Below, piece after piece: positions 24,146-37,319 of a stretch of 64,000 bases of DNA. The notes beneath the pieces are model-generated. The model made no database searches. It was not told the origin of the DNA and saw nothing but the letters and a program-made list of their open reading frames with translations. A program made the translations under genes and the position numbers. Source of the stretch: Eunapius fragilis (lineage: Eukaryota > Porifera > Demospongiae > Spongillida > Spongillidae); contig OY811972.1 of the NCBI GenBank assembly GCA_963681505.1, forward strand, positions 5,300,332-5,364,331, given 5' to 3'. Numbering within the stretch: the stretch's first letter is position 1; the number at the start of each line of letters is the position of its first letter.

Positions 24146-25743
24146 CATGCACACACAAAACATACACACACACAAAGCACGCAGGTCAACTCACGGGGGT
24201 GGGCGGCGGCTATCCTCTTAGCCAACGCAGGGTTTCCACTCTGCTTAACGCTCACCACGATACCCTTCCAGCTAGGTGTCCCAAACTTCTCAGTCTTGTA
24301 GTCCTGGTTAAGCCACTTCTCCACCACGGCGTCCAAACACCTTGAAGGGTCCCCTCTCTGCCCCAGGTCTATCTCCTTCACGTCTGAGGGCATCAGGCCC
24401 AGCCCGTGAGCAAACGATTGCCACACCCCCACCAGGTCCTGCACCTCGCTTCTGATTGGCTGGAAGTCATCAGTGCCTGTTGCGATGTCACATGACATCA
24501 GGTCGTCGGTATAGACAAATTAAAGTACTGCAAAACTGAGCCAATGATTTTTTTTTTCATTGGTGTGACGTGTTCTGCTTTGCAAAGGCATTAACACAAG
24601 TACTCTACAGCTACATTCCACAGAAGATTTGTAAGTGTTTTCCACCTCCACATAGTAAAATAAACTTAAGTGTGGTGGCATGTTGGTAATGTGCATAGCT
24701 ATTCAAATTGCATCATGCAGCACACCACACATGTACACAGCGATAAAAAAAAAGTGCTTGTAGCATCACATACAGTCCTGGCCACACCTGTGTGATATGA
24801 GCTAACACAGCAAATTCAGCTCATTCAGCTCATCATAGACATGTGCAAACAGAAACCACTAGTAGCAAAAACCAGTAATATCTTGTCCTCTCCTCTCCCC
24901 TCTCCTTCTTCGTGTCTGAAGTGCAAACCTTACCCACCACTCCCTCCACCCACCACCCATGGTCCAAATAGAATGGAGGCACCATTTGTATGCTGTACCC
25001 AATGCGTGTTCATGGTGACATTGACATAGGCTATGAAGAGAGTGAATGAGCCTTCCCTCCTATCCTTCACCTATCCCACCCTCACTCCTAACCCCTTCCC
25101 TCCTATCCTTCACCTATCCCACCCTCACTCCTATCCCCTTCCCTCTCTAGCGACAAACTTGGAGACCAGTAATGAGGGGGAGGGGGCAGGGTGGGGGAGG
25201 GGGGAGGGGGCAGGGTGGGGGAGGGGGAGGGAGCAGGGTGGGGGAGGGGGGAGGGGGCAGGGTGGGGGAGGGGGGAGGGGGCAGGGTGGGGGAGGGGGAG
25301 GGGCAGGGTGGGGGAGGGGGAGGGGGCAGGGTGGGGGAGGGGGGAGGGGGCAGGGTGGGGGGAGGGGCATGGGGTGTTTGCCCCTTACTCACGCAGACTA
25401 TGGCTATACTTACTATGATTGGTGGTAAAACTTTAATAAAACATACAAGCACAAATTAAACTTTGGTAAAATGCGTCTATACAAGTTATACCAACTTTTG
25501 GTTAATAGTTATACCAGCAGTTATATTTGTTAGCGTGACCGCATACGTGTCAGGATGCAGAGGTGGCCCAAGCTGACATGTGCATATTACTAGACACTTT
25601 ATGGCGGGCAGCTCACGTGAAAACACGTACCTAGAAGCCTGTCGTCAACGTCAGTCAGAGAGGCGTCTGCAGGAAATAAAGCAAGGACCACACCCTTAAT
25701 TCAACAAACAAAAGATTCGTTCACGCCCCCCACCTTCTGCCAT
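23258..25743 (-). CDS. Death-domain adaptor-like protein with proline-rich tail (5-6 exons)
   Basis: Exons on the minus strand: 25734-25743 (10 nt, MAE), 25631-25666, 24195-24476, 23740-23763, 23394-23462, and perhaps a last exon 23258-23292 ending in a stop; phases join throughout. The start is MAEDASLTDVDDRLLGTDDF. The main exon is a six-helix death-fold: VGVWQSFAHGLGLMPSDVKE, RGDPSRCLDAVVEKWLNQ, then PSWKGIVVSVKQSGNPALAK. The W, the GL and the C-terminal W-x-x-IV/ALA-I pattern are typical of death domains in sponge and cnidarian proteins. The tail is RPKPPPPPSPKPQAAAPPPA, with a repeated APPPAHN unit. It should act as a cytosolic interaction module; the partner is unknown. The first and last exons are the least certain. 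Confidence 0.72.
23331..23368. repeat. (CA)n microsatellite in the death-domain gene
   Basis: A pure CA run lies just downstream of the donor at 23394. Confidence 0.9.
25177..25366. repeat. G-rich minisatellite in the death-domain gene intron 2
   Basis: About ten near-copies of gggggagggggcagggtg, strongly purine/G-rich on the plus strand, with many runs of four or more G that could form quadruplexes. It lies in the long intron between 24476 and 25631. Confidence 0.92.
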
Positions 25744-28700
25744 AGATACGTTATAACCGGTGGGCGGTGGCTTTGCTGTCAAAGTTTGACAGCAGAACTG
25801 AAGCAGTGCTCTCGCCTACCTCCAAGCAGCGCGCACGTGCACTATATGGACCAGTGATGCAAGGGGGGAACACAGCGTAATAATAGCCAACTATATCGAT
25901 TCGCACCTTTTTTGGACCTAAAGTAAAAACGCAAAGGGTAGCAACGTTAACCATAGCGTGGGTGGGGACATCCCCAGGTGGTTTTATTTATTTAGCCAGA
26001 CCTGCATGATGTATAATCACGTGATATTACATCATAAATATATTAAATCTGATACTCTTGGATTCTTGTATCCGCCAGCACGCACAACACACCTTATAAT
26101 CCCATACTGATGGACACATTGCTTGTGCTTTCCCAAGCATATCGTCATGCACAAAGAGAAATGAGAGGGAGGGGAGGAGGAGGTAAAGAGGGAGGGGAGG
26201 AGGGGAAAGAGGGAGGGAGGAGGAGAAAGAGGGACGGGAGGAGGGGAAAGAGAGAGGGGAGGAGGGGAAAGAGGGAGGGGAGGAGGGGAAAGAGGGAGGG
26301 CACTGGATAGACCTCCCTCCAACATCATGATGGACCTTGATCTCTATGGAAAGTCTTCAGATGTGCAACCATAGGGAACACATTGATGTAGATCAATCGA
26401 AGTTATGTCCAATCACTTCAAGCCTCCACTGATGTGAATTGCTCATGTTCGGAGCTACTAGCCTGTTCATGTATATGCCCGTTGGCTGTTGCATGTGACA
26501 CTTATGGTTGCTTGCTGTTAAAATATCTAGATCTCACACCATCATATATGGTATGCTGAATTAATTGATTCTCAGTTGTCGGAGCAAACGCAAGGGCACT
26601 GAATGCTAACATGAGAATGCGGTATCACAGCTCTGACATCCCATCTATAGGAAGAAATTCAGCGGGCCGGTCATGCCGCTACTATTGTTAATGTATTTAA
26701 TGTGCACTCATGTACTCATTAATAGTTATAGCGTATGTACGTACGCGTGCATTATTTTTCGTGTGGTGCAATGTGAAAGTTAATCTCATCAGTGTACAAA
26801 CAATAATAATTAGCGAGGGGTTTCGCCGTCTGAAGATTACCCTTTTCTCAAAACCTTGTTTCCTTCATTTTTACACCACCATTGCCTCCAATTCCTATAT
26901 CCCACCAACTTTCTCGTTAGAGAGTTCCTCTTTTTTAATTATCAATTTTAATCGATTATTAATACTGGCAAGTGACCGCCCCCCCCCCCCCAACCCCACT
27001 CCGCTTCAATTACCGTCACGAGCAGACGCCCGCTTTTGTTTAGGATCACTGTAAGGAACGCGGGAGAATTCTAACTCGTTGTCTCGTTGTTTAGTTCTCC
27101 TCTTTTGTTGCACAATTCTAAATATACGTAAATGTCGCCATGGGAACGCTTCTATTTAATACTGCGCATTACGTAATGATTACGTATGTCAGTTTTATGC
27201 TTTATTCATACATCTGATACTTGAAGATGTCCTTCCAGGAGATTCAAAAGCGATTGTTATAATTGGCGCTCTTTAAAACCATTAGTTATACTCACCCTAG
27301 AAGAAGAATTAGAAGACGGAGAAGAATTGGCGTGGGGACGAGGTAAAACTTCGTTCTCTTAAAAAAAACAGTTTGAAGACTAGAATAAAATGACCGCCTT
27401 TGCCTTCTGGATAGATAGGAACAAAGAGCTAAACTATCTGTTTCTTGGTACGCGAGCGATACGCGGGTCGCGGTTTTTAAAATGATATTCACGACCCGGG
27501 TCAATTCCTATATAGGTACCGTAGTTCCTGATATTTAGCACGTGTAAATGTAATATATAGAACCAAAAGAAGTGCTAATCATAGGATTTTTGTCTCATTA
27601 CCCTTTTCTCAAAACCTTGTCCCCTTCCTTTTTACACCATGCACCCATTCTTATATCCCACAAACTTTCTGGTTTAGAGAATGTTTTTCTTTACTTGTAA
27701 TATTATTATAATAATGAACCTGTACAAACACTGACAACAAACATGCCATTAACACCCTAAACCCCACCCACACACCAATTCACACTGTGAAGGCTACCTT
27801 CAATGCATCCTTGACCGGGAGAGCTAGGCTCTAGCATTGCATCGAACTAAGGTTATATGATGTATTATAATTATAATTATTGTAATGACAGAGTACGTCA
27901 AAACTAGTAGTAATAAGGACAGTGGTAGTAGTGGGTAGTTTTTCAAGTTTTCAAATTTTCCGTGAACTCCAAAGAACTTTTATCAAATGGTCCTTATACG
28001 CATCCAAAATTGGACTATCCATCAAAAAGTAATTAGGCAATCAATGTAAAATAAGCCATGCATTTCAATTAATGAGAGCCTTTACTTGTCTTGAAAAAGT
28101 ATCATTTTTGCTGTACACTGTTCCAATAATTATACCACAAATCCGTGTATAAGGAAGAAAAATCCCGTGTGCAAAATGCCGCGGCATTCGCGGGTGTGAA
28201 ATTAAGCGTGGTGGTGTGTGGGTGGAGCTGGCATAGCAGCATAGACACGCTATGCTATACCCGCTCGTTTAGCTACCAATGAACGTGGTTAGTTTAGTGT
28301 CACAATGACGAGATCCATGCAACCCAACTCTTAAATCCCAGAGATAGCAGGGAGGAACATACACACGCGAGGAATGTGCGCACGAAGCTAATGGAAGACA
28401 ATCATGCATATATATGTAATTATATATATATATTATAATTATAATTATATAAGCACATTCATGACACATGTTTGCATGCACATATGACTGACTCAGCTGA
28501 GTTGCATGCACGATGAATATATTGAAGAGGCCTTTGTCCTGCGCGGCTGCGCCACTGTGCGCATCACAACATATATGCAGCTGCTCCCCACTAGATGCGC
28601 AAGTCACCTCCGCTTGCAACTACATGGAAAGGATATTTAAGAGACGTATAATATTTAATGCAGACTGTAATCCGATTACTGTAAAGTAATCGCTTAATAC

Positions 28701-28932
28701 GCACCCCGCTTCCCCCCCCCCCCCAAGTGAAAAAAATGGCTCGCGTTTAATTATACTCCCTAATCGCGAAGGTAGCGCTTCGGAATCCGCGTATCTTTGT
28801 TTCAAAATTTATCATGTACGCGTCAGCACCATTTTACTTTGACATGTAGTAAAGAAATGTGCTGAGACATTCTCGGTTACACCCGGTTCCGGAGTTGCTC
28901 AATTGCGCACTTTTCAACACCTACGAGACTTA
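25744..28932. other. Intergenic region with MITE fragments, no gene recognised
   Basis: It contains a polypurine block of gggaggaggggaaagag units (26160-26300), two partial copies of the foldback family B MITE (about 26835-26945 and 27598-27705) and a truncated family A MITE (27930-28127). Short open frames inside it show no family resemblance. Confidence 0.6.
27930..28127. mobile_element. MITE (family A), truncated copy
   Basis: It shares the interior (gtgaactccaaagaactttt, catccaaaattggactatcc) and a decayed right end (tgctgtacactgttcca), but the left terminal repeat is missing or altered. Confidence 0.75.
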
Positions 28933-29033
28933 TTATTCTTTTTCCATATACATGGGGGCACGGTATATTAGAGGGGCGATGTGTATGGATCGAACGGAGC
29001 GCATTCTGTAGACGCGTTTAACTATCCGCTTAC

Positions 29034-29343
29034 CGTAGATATTTATGAGATTTTTTTGTGCAATCTTCAGGGAGTTTTCTTTGGCTAGCACTCGCAGGAA
29101 GCACGTGAACTCTTTTGGCGACACCCGCACGTTGTCCGCAACAGCGCTCAGAAGGCTTCGCGCGACGGACGGTTCGTCGGGTTGTTCGAAGCAGTCGTCC
29201 ATGGTGGACTGGGTGATGAGACTTGCTTCAACGAGGCTCTGCCCGAAGCGCTGCAAGTTGACGTCCCTCACCAAACTTTCAGCTATCTCCGTGGAGGCTC
29301 TTTTCAATGCGTCGAACTCTATGTCTGGACGTTTTTCGGCCAT
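29034..29343 (-). CDS. CARD/death-like helical-domain protein, first exon
   Basis: A 103-codon first exon starting at ATG 29343 and ending at a GTAAGC donor (TAC G at 29034). The frame also runs 5' of the ATG without a stop, but only the ATG start is natural. The sequence MAEKRPDIEFDALKRA continues FGQSLVEASLITQSTMDD, ARSLLSAVADNVRVSPKEF and FLRVLAKENSLKIAQKNLIN. The pattern of a short amphipathic helix, a LVxAxLIT segment and a PxxFxxFLxVL helix resembles CARD-like domains numerous in sponges and cnidarians. Downstream exons were not found, so the gene is incomplete; without splicing the frame stops at about 28933. Function unknown. Confidence 0.6.
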
Positions 29344-29395
29344 GATTGCGAGGATTTGTTCTTCCAAATTATTATAATATATTGCACTCACATGC

Positions 29396-29469
29396 TCTTA
29401 TATTTTCCCCGTATTCCGGTATGTGCATCGATGCAGATATATACCGGAATACGGGGAAAATGTATAAGA
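29396..29469. repeat. Near-perfect hairpin just upstream of the CARD-like gene
   Basis: The left arm tcttatattttccccgtatt-ccggtat (29396-29422) pairs with ataccggaatacggggaaaa-tgtataaga (29441-29469) with few mismatches; the loop holds the palindrome tgcatcgatgca. It begins 53 bp before the gene's ATG, so it may lie in the 5' UTR. It may equally be a tiny foldback element. Confidence 0.85.
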
Positions 29470-30315
29470 ACATTACATGTAGTGCCTATAGCTTAAATGC
29501 AGTATACCATTTTGCTATATATCCTTCCGTGGCATTTGCATAATGCATTTGTGTTGAGTAGGGATGCGGGAATTAAAATATGTTATGAACGACCACACAG
29601 ACTATTATACGAGTAATACATGATGTAGGGTTTTAACACATTGCCTATACATGGTCTCGTCCATGAATGAACGCAACGCTTTATCTAAAAGCGTTCATTC
29701 GTAGACGCCCTGCCCTGTTGGTATTATGCATGGGTGTCGGTGGTAATATTTAACAGGGTGTTACGCAATTTATGTTCAACAGCGTACAACTGTGTGTGTG
29801 CATGTATAACAACGCACACGCATTAATTATACAATGCAAGCAAACCTATATGTGCATGCGTATATTCAAGCATATCATGCACTAATTCAAGACAACTTTG
29901 CCATTCATGGTACAGACGACGCAAGAGGCTTGTTTACATATGGTTTGTCAGTGTTCCATTCCAGACCTTGTTGTTATAAACACGTATGCGCATGCACCTG
30001 AATATCTTATATGTGTGCCGTGCATATAGTATGTAGTAAGAATGTTGTTGAGCATGCAGTGGGACACATTAAAGGGTAACACGTCACCTGGTGTGCGAAG
30101 CCATTATATAAATTAACTGTACAGGGCAAATGCCCCTATCCAATAAGCATGCACGCATAAAAAATGATACCGAATCACCTATATATGAATATATAAATGG
30201 TGCAGCATTCAGCGGTTAAAATCTTATCTGACACTTCGCCCATGCAGAATGTAGTATGCGCCCCGAATGTATCTAATACGTTTGTGCAAACATGCATTTA
30301 AACGTGTGTGAGCGT

Positions 30316-30367
<52 letters not shown>

Positions 30368-30374
30368 TGTGTGT

Positions 30375-30430
<56 letters not shown>
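30316..30430. repeat. (TG)n microsatellite, about 115 bp
   Basis: An almost pure TG run with two internal TATG interruptions. Confidence 0.97.
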
Positions 30431-31907
30431 CCCCACCCCTATAAACTGCTAGTCGAGCTCAGGTGAATGTGTGTACAAAGGGCTTTAGATGACGTAAATG
30501 CATGACAGCTAGCCAACGCAGCAGGCTATAGGTCAGGTTGATGCCAGCAAGTAGTTGATACATGGCCACCTATATAAATAGTGAGTACTCCCTGTCACCT
30601 ATAGCATAGTACAGATCATGCACGTAGTCCAGTTTACCTATGCGCATACCGCGATCTATCTATTTATCCAGGGATATAATTGTTTTTAATATCCCTGATT
30701 TATCAGAACTATTATGTAATGGTTAGCGTGCTTCGGCTATATATACCGCTAGCACTCCTGCATGCAAATGAGAAAATAATAATAATAAAGGCTAGATTTT
30801 ACAATGTCAGCAATTGAAGTTCAATAACTGACAAGCAGTTTATTATTGAAAATGGGATCTTTATCATGTACATACCCAAGCGGCACTGATAGCAAAGCAT
30901 TCCCACGTTAATCCATGTGATGTCGGGCAATTAGAGTAATTCCTTTAGGAAATATAAATACGCGTCCTCCTTCCTTCCCATGTTAATGAATCCATATAAA
31001 TATAGCAACCATCACGCGCACGTAATGAATGTTTGCATGCATGAGGTTATTTGATCGAATCCTTTATAATGCATCGTGCAAGTATAAGCTTAGTATGTCA
31101 TTGACAGGTGACAATACTACTACTGTTTGTTCAAGGTTAATTGGGACACAGCTTCCTTTGATGCCACCCCATATGCCAGTCACCCTGAATGAGGCTATAT
31201 AGTGTTATCTGTGGGGGCTGGGAATGGCAGAAAGTGCCAGGATTTGGGTGGACATTCTCTCTCCCTAGCCTTAAAAACCTATGGAAACTACCCATTGTGT
31301 CTTCCCCCCCCCCCCCCTCCTACTTTCATCTTTGCTTCTATCAGCCAATCTGTCCCCAACCAATAATAGTAGCTCTCCTTAATAAGATATGAGGCAATGT
31401 CCATCATGGCATTGAAGTAGATCCATGGGTAATCTCCTACTGCACTATGCAATCTGAATACAACGTTACATAGCTACAGTAATACTGTCCTTCAATTACA
31501 TACAAACTTGAACAATGCTTTACAATACTTCATAAATGCTCCACCTGTCATAGGAAAATTGATCACTATTACTAGTATCCATTACACGCACTGGAAACAT
31601 TTCATTAGATGCTTTGCAAGCATTACTACGTACGAATAAACCACGTGTCAGGTGAGATACTCCAGCTACAGTGCCAAGCTAAGCATTATTTAAAGGACAC
31701 CTGTGTTTGTGTACACATGCATCTGCGTGTATACTTCTAGATATTAGTATCAACAACAATAGTGCAGATGCATGCCACCAAATATATAACTAATGGAAGG
31801 TATACCTCTGAATCAACGGGTGGGGGTATAAATATATTTTTTGTAACCCAACTGCATCATGTGTTTATGAGGTATGTCAACAATTACCTCTAATTAGCTA
31901 TAATGTG

Positions 31908-32157
31908 TTCATGGTGTCCAGCAAAATCACCCTTTTTGATAGATTTTCAAGTTTTCAAACTTTTTCAATTTTCGTGATCTCCAAAGGGCTTCTATCAAAT
32001 GGTCCTTACGCATCCTAAGTTGGACTATCCATCATAAAGTTATTAGGTACTGAGTTTATAATTAACCATACATTTCTATGTGAGAGTTACTTTTCTTTTG
32101 CTTGTCCTGGAAATTTGATAAAGTATCATAAGGGTGATTTTGCTGGACACTGTCCCA
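31908..32157. mobile_element. MITE (family A), second complete copy
   Basis: The ends atggtgtccagcaaaatcac and gtgattttgctggacactgt plus cccat mirror those at 9901-10130. The interior shares ccaaagggcttctatcaaat and ggactatccatcataaagtt with the other copies. Confidence 0.85.
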
Positions 32158-33333
32158 TATTCCTAACACTGCTGTATAATCAACATGGCTATATAACGTT
32201 TTCAGGGCTTTCATATAGATCCTTCATTTCATATCACTGACCTGGCATGCAAACCTATAAGGCACTGGATATTGATTTGTTGTATACAACTGAATTTCAT
32301 CACTAGAATAGTCTTTATTTGATTTGATGACTCAGAATTTTACTTCACACAAGGCCAAAATCCAGAAGGCCGTGGGAGGGTACATGGTTCAAATTGATAT
32401 GGACCACTGCATGGTTTCAGTCACGATTATCTTTCCGCGGGTCATTCTGCAGGGGATCAACGTATTATTGATGCCTTTTCTCGTTTGGATTTCGCTGCAT
32501 TATTTGATAGCGCCGTTATACGGTTTAAGTAATATCATAACAAGGCTGTGTGCGTATCGTACTGTACCGGTGGGTGCTAGTGCTAGAATTGTATGCAGTA
32601 TTGTATACGGCTACAGAGAGCATTAAGCATCCGCCATTAGACTCCTCGTGACTCATGTCCTATCCAACTTGAATTGGCACCCACAAACTATACATGGAGA
32701 GAGATTGGAAGTGCCTCGCGTGTCGAGCATGACAGTACGCTGATTAAATCCGGGCAGAGTTTCAGTTCTAAATGTGGTACCGTTATACATTTGTTAGGTT
32801 TCTTTTTGTATAGACTAAAAAGTGTGTTGATTGTAATAACAGCCTTGGTTTGCGCTACATATGTAGACGCGTAGAAATTTGTTTCTTGTCTCTCGTATGC
32901 CTGCGTACCTTTTTTTAATTACGGGTAATTCCCCAACTGTTCATTATATGTGTTTTGTCTGTTAAAAGAGACCATTTTGCAACGAGAGTTTAAATTTTTT
33001 CTTCTTTTAATCATCATCGGATCCAAATGCAGGGTAAAAATAAAAATTAATGGTAATGCAAGAACACACTTGCGTATACAAACACTATTCAATCATGCAA
33101 TGATTTTACAAGTAATCTTTTATAAAATCAAAATTGATAAGCTGTCTTTAAAAAAATAGATATATAGAAAAGTGGGACCTAGCGGATATTATAAAAATTT
33201 CCAGGAAGGAGTATCAAAGTCCACATGTGCAATAAAAATGTACGTGTAATTGAAATTCAGGACCCTGTAACTTCATGATGGACAGGCTAATTTCCAGTGC
33301 GTAAGAAAGAAGTTGTAGAGGTCTCTTTAAATA

Positions 33334-33518
33334 TGATGCACTGCGCCACAGCATTTAGTATGCAGAGCTGTGCAGGGTCTGCATTTCAACCGTATGCAGA
33401 CGGGTATCATTGAAGTGTTCGTATGCAGACGTCTGCAAACAAACACTTCAACAATACTCATCTGCATATGGTTGGTATGCAGACTCTGCATAACCTAAAT
33501 GCTGTGGCGCAGTGATGT
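33334..33518. repeat. Foldback element with about 70-bp arms
   Basis: Outer arms gatgcactgcgccacagcat and atgctgtggcgcagtgatg and inner arms (tatgcagag...gtctgcat; cacttcaa...aagtgtt) pair across the whole segment. It is non-coding and probably a MITE or hairpin. Confidence 0.7.
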
Positions 33519-33714
33519 AATTTGAAAAAATATGCGCTATGTCCCTTTTCGCTGCCTAGATCCCATATCGTGAATTACACCATTTATAACACAAAATATG
33601 CTTTGTCTACAGTCTGTAGAATTGAAGTCAGATGAGTAAGTTTGTCCATTTACTGTACAACGCCCAGATTGATCAATTCTTGGTTTTATGAAAGCATTGA
33701 CATAATTTAAGTTG

Positions 33715-33925
33715 GAGTTTATTTAGAGTTTAAATTTGAAATACAATGCTAGATGACTGCCGATGTATGGGCCATTTCTCCTTATGAGTTTTCAAAAGTG
33801 CCTGATGCTAGTCACGAGTAGACAGTTGAAATTTCTGGTGCCACTTTCTCTGGTAGGCACCTACAGAGTAATAATGCAACCAGCTTGCCATGATATATAT
33901 CTGATCATAGAACATGAAGCACCCT
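33715..33925. repeat. Interspersed repeat segment shared with about 46315-46515 and 47490-47530
   Basis: The run gatgactgccgatgtatggg, catttctccttatgagtttt, tagacagttgaaatttctgg and tctctggtaggcacctacag is repeated almost unchanged at 46340-46515, and a more diverged copy begins near 47490. No coding content is visible. Confidence 0.85.
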
Positions 33926-34083
33926 CGTGAATTCAATTCATGGGTTAACTGATTAATTACACTGAAACCATGCAGCAATACAGTGTAAGTGCAAACCCAC
34001 GATTACTTTAATCAATTCAAGGTATATAAACCGTTATGTGCAGGGTAAGGTCCAATTTCCCCCATTCCGCTTATAGGATGGTA

Positions 34084-37000
34084 CTAATTTCTCCTTGGTA
34101 AGGGGAGCTTAAGGGGTGGGTGTAGATAGGGTAGGATAGGTGGTGGGGTAGATATAGGATAGGGGGTGGGGGTAGATACATGTAGGATAACGAGTGGGGT
34201 TAGATAGGATAGCCTTCGCACAAACCGTCTTCCCTTCACGACCCAAAACCTTGACCGCAATGCAGTGAGGGATGACAGTGCATCATTGAGTCTTATCCAG
34301 AAGAATAGGATGCTCGATTCAGGTAGGTCCACATGATGCAATCTTCCTTTGCATCTCCACACACCATCCTCATCACACAATAGATCAAGTTGTTGAGGCT
34401 GCATTTATACATTGAACCTCTCATGATGCATGAAAGCCTGCCACAACTTGATCCATTTTAGCTCTGAGTTTGTGATATCAGAAAGCGCTATAAACTTTGA
34501 TATGAGAGCTGTCACCTTGAGCAGACGCTTGAGTGTGTTGAAGTCTTCACACCTAATGGCAAAATCAAGACGACAGGGTGCTTTAGTCAGTAAGTTGTGG
34601 ACGTCTCGAGGACGACTGTCAGTCTTTAGTTCTAGCAACCACTGCACATCAGGGACCACTCCGGAGCAGAGTCACAGTCTAATTGCTCTGGTTCACAGAC
34701 GTGATAGAATATTGTGAACCAGCAGGTAGGCTCAGTCAGCTCAGATAGATCAGCTCCTCTTGATAGAAGATCGGCCAGGTTCATTTCACTAGAGCAGTGG
34801 TGCCAGCACTTGATAGGAATTGAGGATTGTATTTCATTGACAGCAAAACCTCATATTGAGAAATGGCCCGTACATCGGCGGTCATCTTGCATTTTAGTTA
34901 GCACATAGACGACCAACCACATCAATTTTTTGTAAAGGTGAGTTATGTACAATTCCAAATATAGCCAGGTTGCTACATGCAGAAATGCACATGGTTACTG
35001 TAGTGACGAATGCTGCTGTTGTCTCAGGGCTAATTGAGGGGGTGGGGGTGGGGTGGAGGGATGTCTAAACAGCCCCCCTTGGGCCCAAGTTATTAAAATT
35101 ATGTCGCACATTACATAACAAATTAATATTAGGGAGGGGGGGGGGGCTCCTATTTTAAAGACGGTATTTATAACTTCGGCAATCCACTATTACTGTTGTA
35201 TAGCCTCATTTTCATAAGAACATGTGTGAGTACTTGATAATTACCTTTTAGAAACGAGAAGTGCCGGTGGTTGTTCTGAAACAAATCCATTGCAATCGTG
35301 CATCTAGTATATGTATTGCACATAGTCCTATCGATCCCTGGATTGCACTAGTGTGGCTGAACAAGAACTCGTTAGGGTTATATTATTGTGCCACAGCCAC
35401 TTTCATCATCACGATCAAAACAACCTTCAATAGTGTCCATGTACATTGACATAAAGACCCCTATACTTCTACAGACAGCTATATAGCCATGGTGTACTCT
35501 GCTAACAGACCGAACGCATCAGACTGATCCTTGATAGCAGCAGTCAGAAGTCATACATCACTAATAGACTCAGAGATTCTCTCAGGCTGCCAAGGGAACA
35601 ATCGCAAGCAGTCTCCATCAAGACATTTGGGTCTCAGGTTAAAAGGGTGGAGACCTGTGACATTGTGAAGCTCTAATTTAAGGCAAAACAGTAGCGGACT
35701 TTGCTGTTTGCAGTTTCCATGCATGATCTGCGAGCCACTATCTGGACAGCCAGTAAATTGGGCTGTTGAATGCTTTCCATATACCTACATGATATTGATT
35801 TGGCAGACATGTGTGACTACAAGAATGCGCTGGAGATGAGTATCTTGTTTGGGGAGGACCAGTACTGGACGGTTGTCACAGGCGGGATTCTTCATGGCAG
35901 TACTGAGCCTACAGCTATGGAGACAAAGTTAGGATGGGTTCTCTCAGGACCTGTTCCTGGACTCACTTATGATCCATCAATGGCACACCTGAGTTGCTTG
36001 CATGTCTTGAAGGTTGACACATCTGTCAACCCACTACCACAAGTTGCCTGATTGGAGAGGACACTGCAAGCGTTCTGGGATCTAGACACTCTTGGGATTG
36101 TGGATGGTGAAGACTCTGTGTATGACACGTTTGTCGAGAACATCTTATTTCAAGATGGTCGGTACTGCGTGTGGAAGGCACCATGTCCTATGTTCCCTGA
36201 CAACTTTGAACTAAGAGGTAATTCTTTAACCTGCTTAAGCCACATGTCTTGACTAATTATGATGCTATTATCAGAGAGCAGATCAAGAATGGCATAGTAT
36301 AAAGAAATGGTTGAAAACCCTCACAATGGACCGATTGGAGTAGCACACTGCATTTCGCATCATGCAGTCATTAGGGAGGATAAGCAGACCACCAAGGTGT
36401 GCATAGTATGCAATGTTTCTGCCAAGAGCACTGTACCATCCCTTAATGATTGCCTGTATGTAGGACCCAACTTAGGCCAAAAACATACTAGACATCCTCT
36501 TTCAATCCATGTTTTTCAGATAGCAGTGACCCCAGATATTGAAAAGGCGTTCCTGATGGTATTGGTTGCACAGGAGGATCACGATGTGCTGAGGTTCTTC
36601 TTAGTTGATGACATCATAGCACCACTACCCCGACTTGTCACCCTGCAATTTGCTCGTGTTGTTAGGAGTGTCTTCTAGTTTCTTTCTGCTTAATGCCACA
36701 ATCAGACGTCATGTGGAAGCTACCAAGCTGGCATTCCATTTTTCGTTGACAAGTTCATCTATTCAGTTCATGTTGATGACCTTACTTGTGGATCTTACAA
36801 CACTGAAGAGGGAGCTATTGACCTGTACACTAAGTCTAGACAGTGTATGGCCGAAGCAGGATTTAACCTCAGGAAGTTAATCTCCAACTCGCCAGCTGTT
36901 CAGGTTCACATTTCCTTTCAAGCATCCTCAACAACAGCATCTGGTGATGGTCTGGTTACAAATGATGATGAACCCTACACGAAAACACTCTTGGGGAACA

Positions 37001-37260
37001 TGAGCATTTGGATAGCTCTGGGACTGGGGGTGAAGTTGATGAAATCCTCATTTATGACCTCAGCAATCTTCACAGAATCACCTCCATGGCAGAACCCACC
37101 AAGAGGAATGTTATTGAGCTCTTTGCAAGGTTCCATGATCCCCTAGGATAGTTTCACCCATAACATTGCGTTTTAAGATGCTATTCTAGGACATTTGCAC
37201 TGCTAAGCTGGACCAGGATCTTCACTTGGATGAAGAACTACTGAGGAAGTGGACGGGAAA
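34084..37260. mobile_element. Broken BEL/Pao-type LTR retroelement fossil, parts in both orientations
   Basis: On the plus strand, about 35515-37250 keeps the order aspartic protease, peptidase A17/Pao region (the TKLGWVLSGPV motif near 35927), reverse transcriptase (HHAVIREDKQTTKV, PSLNDCLYVGP, DIEKAFL) and possibly the beginning of RNase H. On the minus strand, about 34084-34700 keeps the integrase-side linker and N-terminal part (DEDGVWRCKGRLHHVDLPES, LRSRFWVVKGRRFVRR). No long terminal repeats were identified. The element is clearly decayed, with more than five breaks, and is old and inactive. A short related piece lies inverted at about 46540-46640. Confidence 0.85.
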
Positions 37261-37319
37261 ACAGTGTTAGGTCCTTGACAGTCACAACCACTGTATGTTC
37301 TACCTTGCTACTTCCATGG

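Larger units (their letters stand above)
29500..33330. other. Intergenic region, no gene recognised
   Basis: AT-rich, low-complexity sequence holding a long TG microsatellite (30316-30430) and one complete MITE (31908-32157). The open frame at 32324-32626 has no recognisable similarity. Nothing else could be supported. Confidence 0.55.

Noticed and set aside
28269-28619. Minus-strand open frame that might continue the CARD-like gene
   Set aside because: It contains AT-rich low-complexity translation (poly-I/Y) and does not connect by convincing splice signals to the exon ending at 29034.
32324-32626. 100-residue plus-strand open frame
   Set aside because: No similarity recognised, no splice context, and the surrounding region is non-coding repeat-rich DNA.
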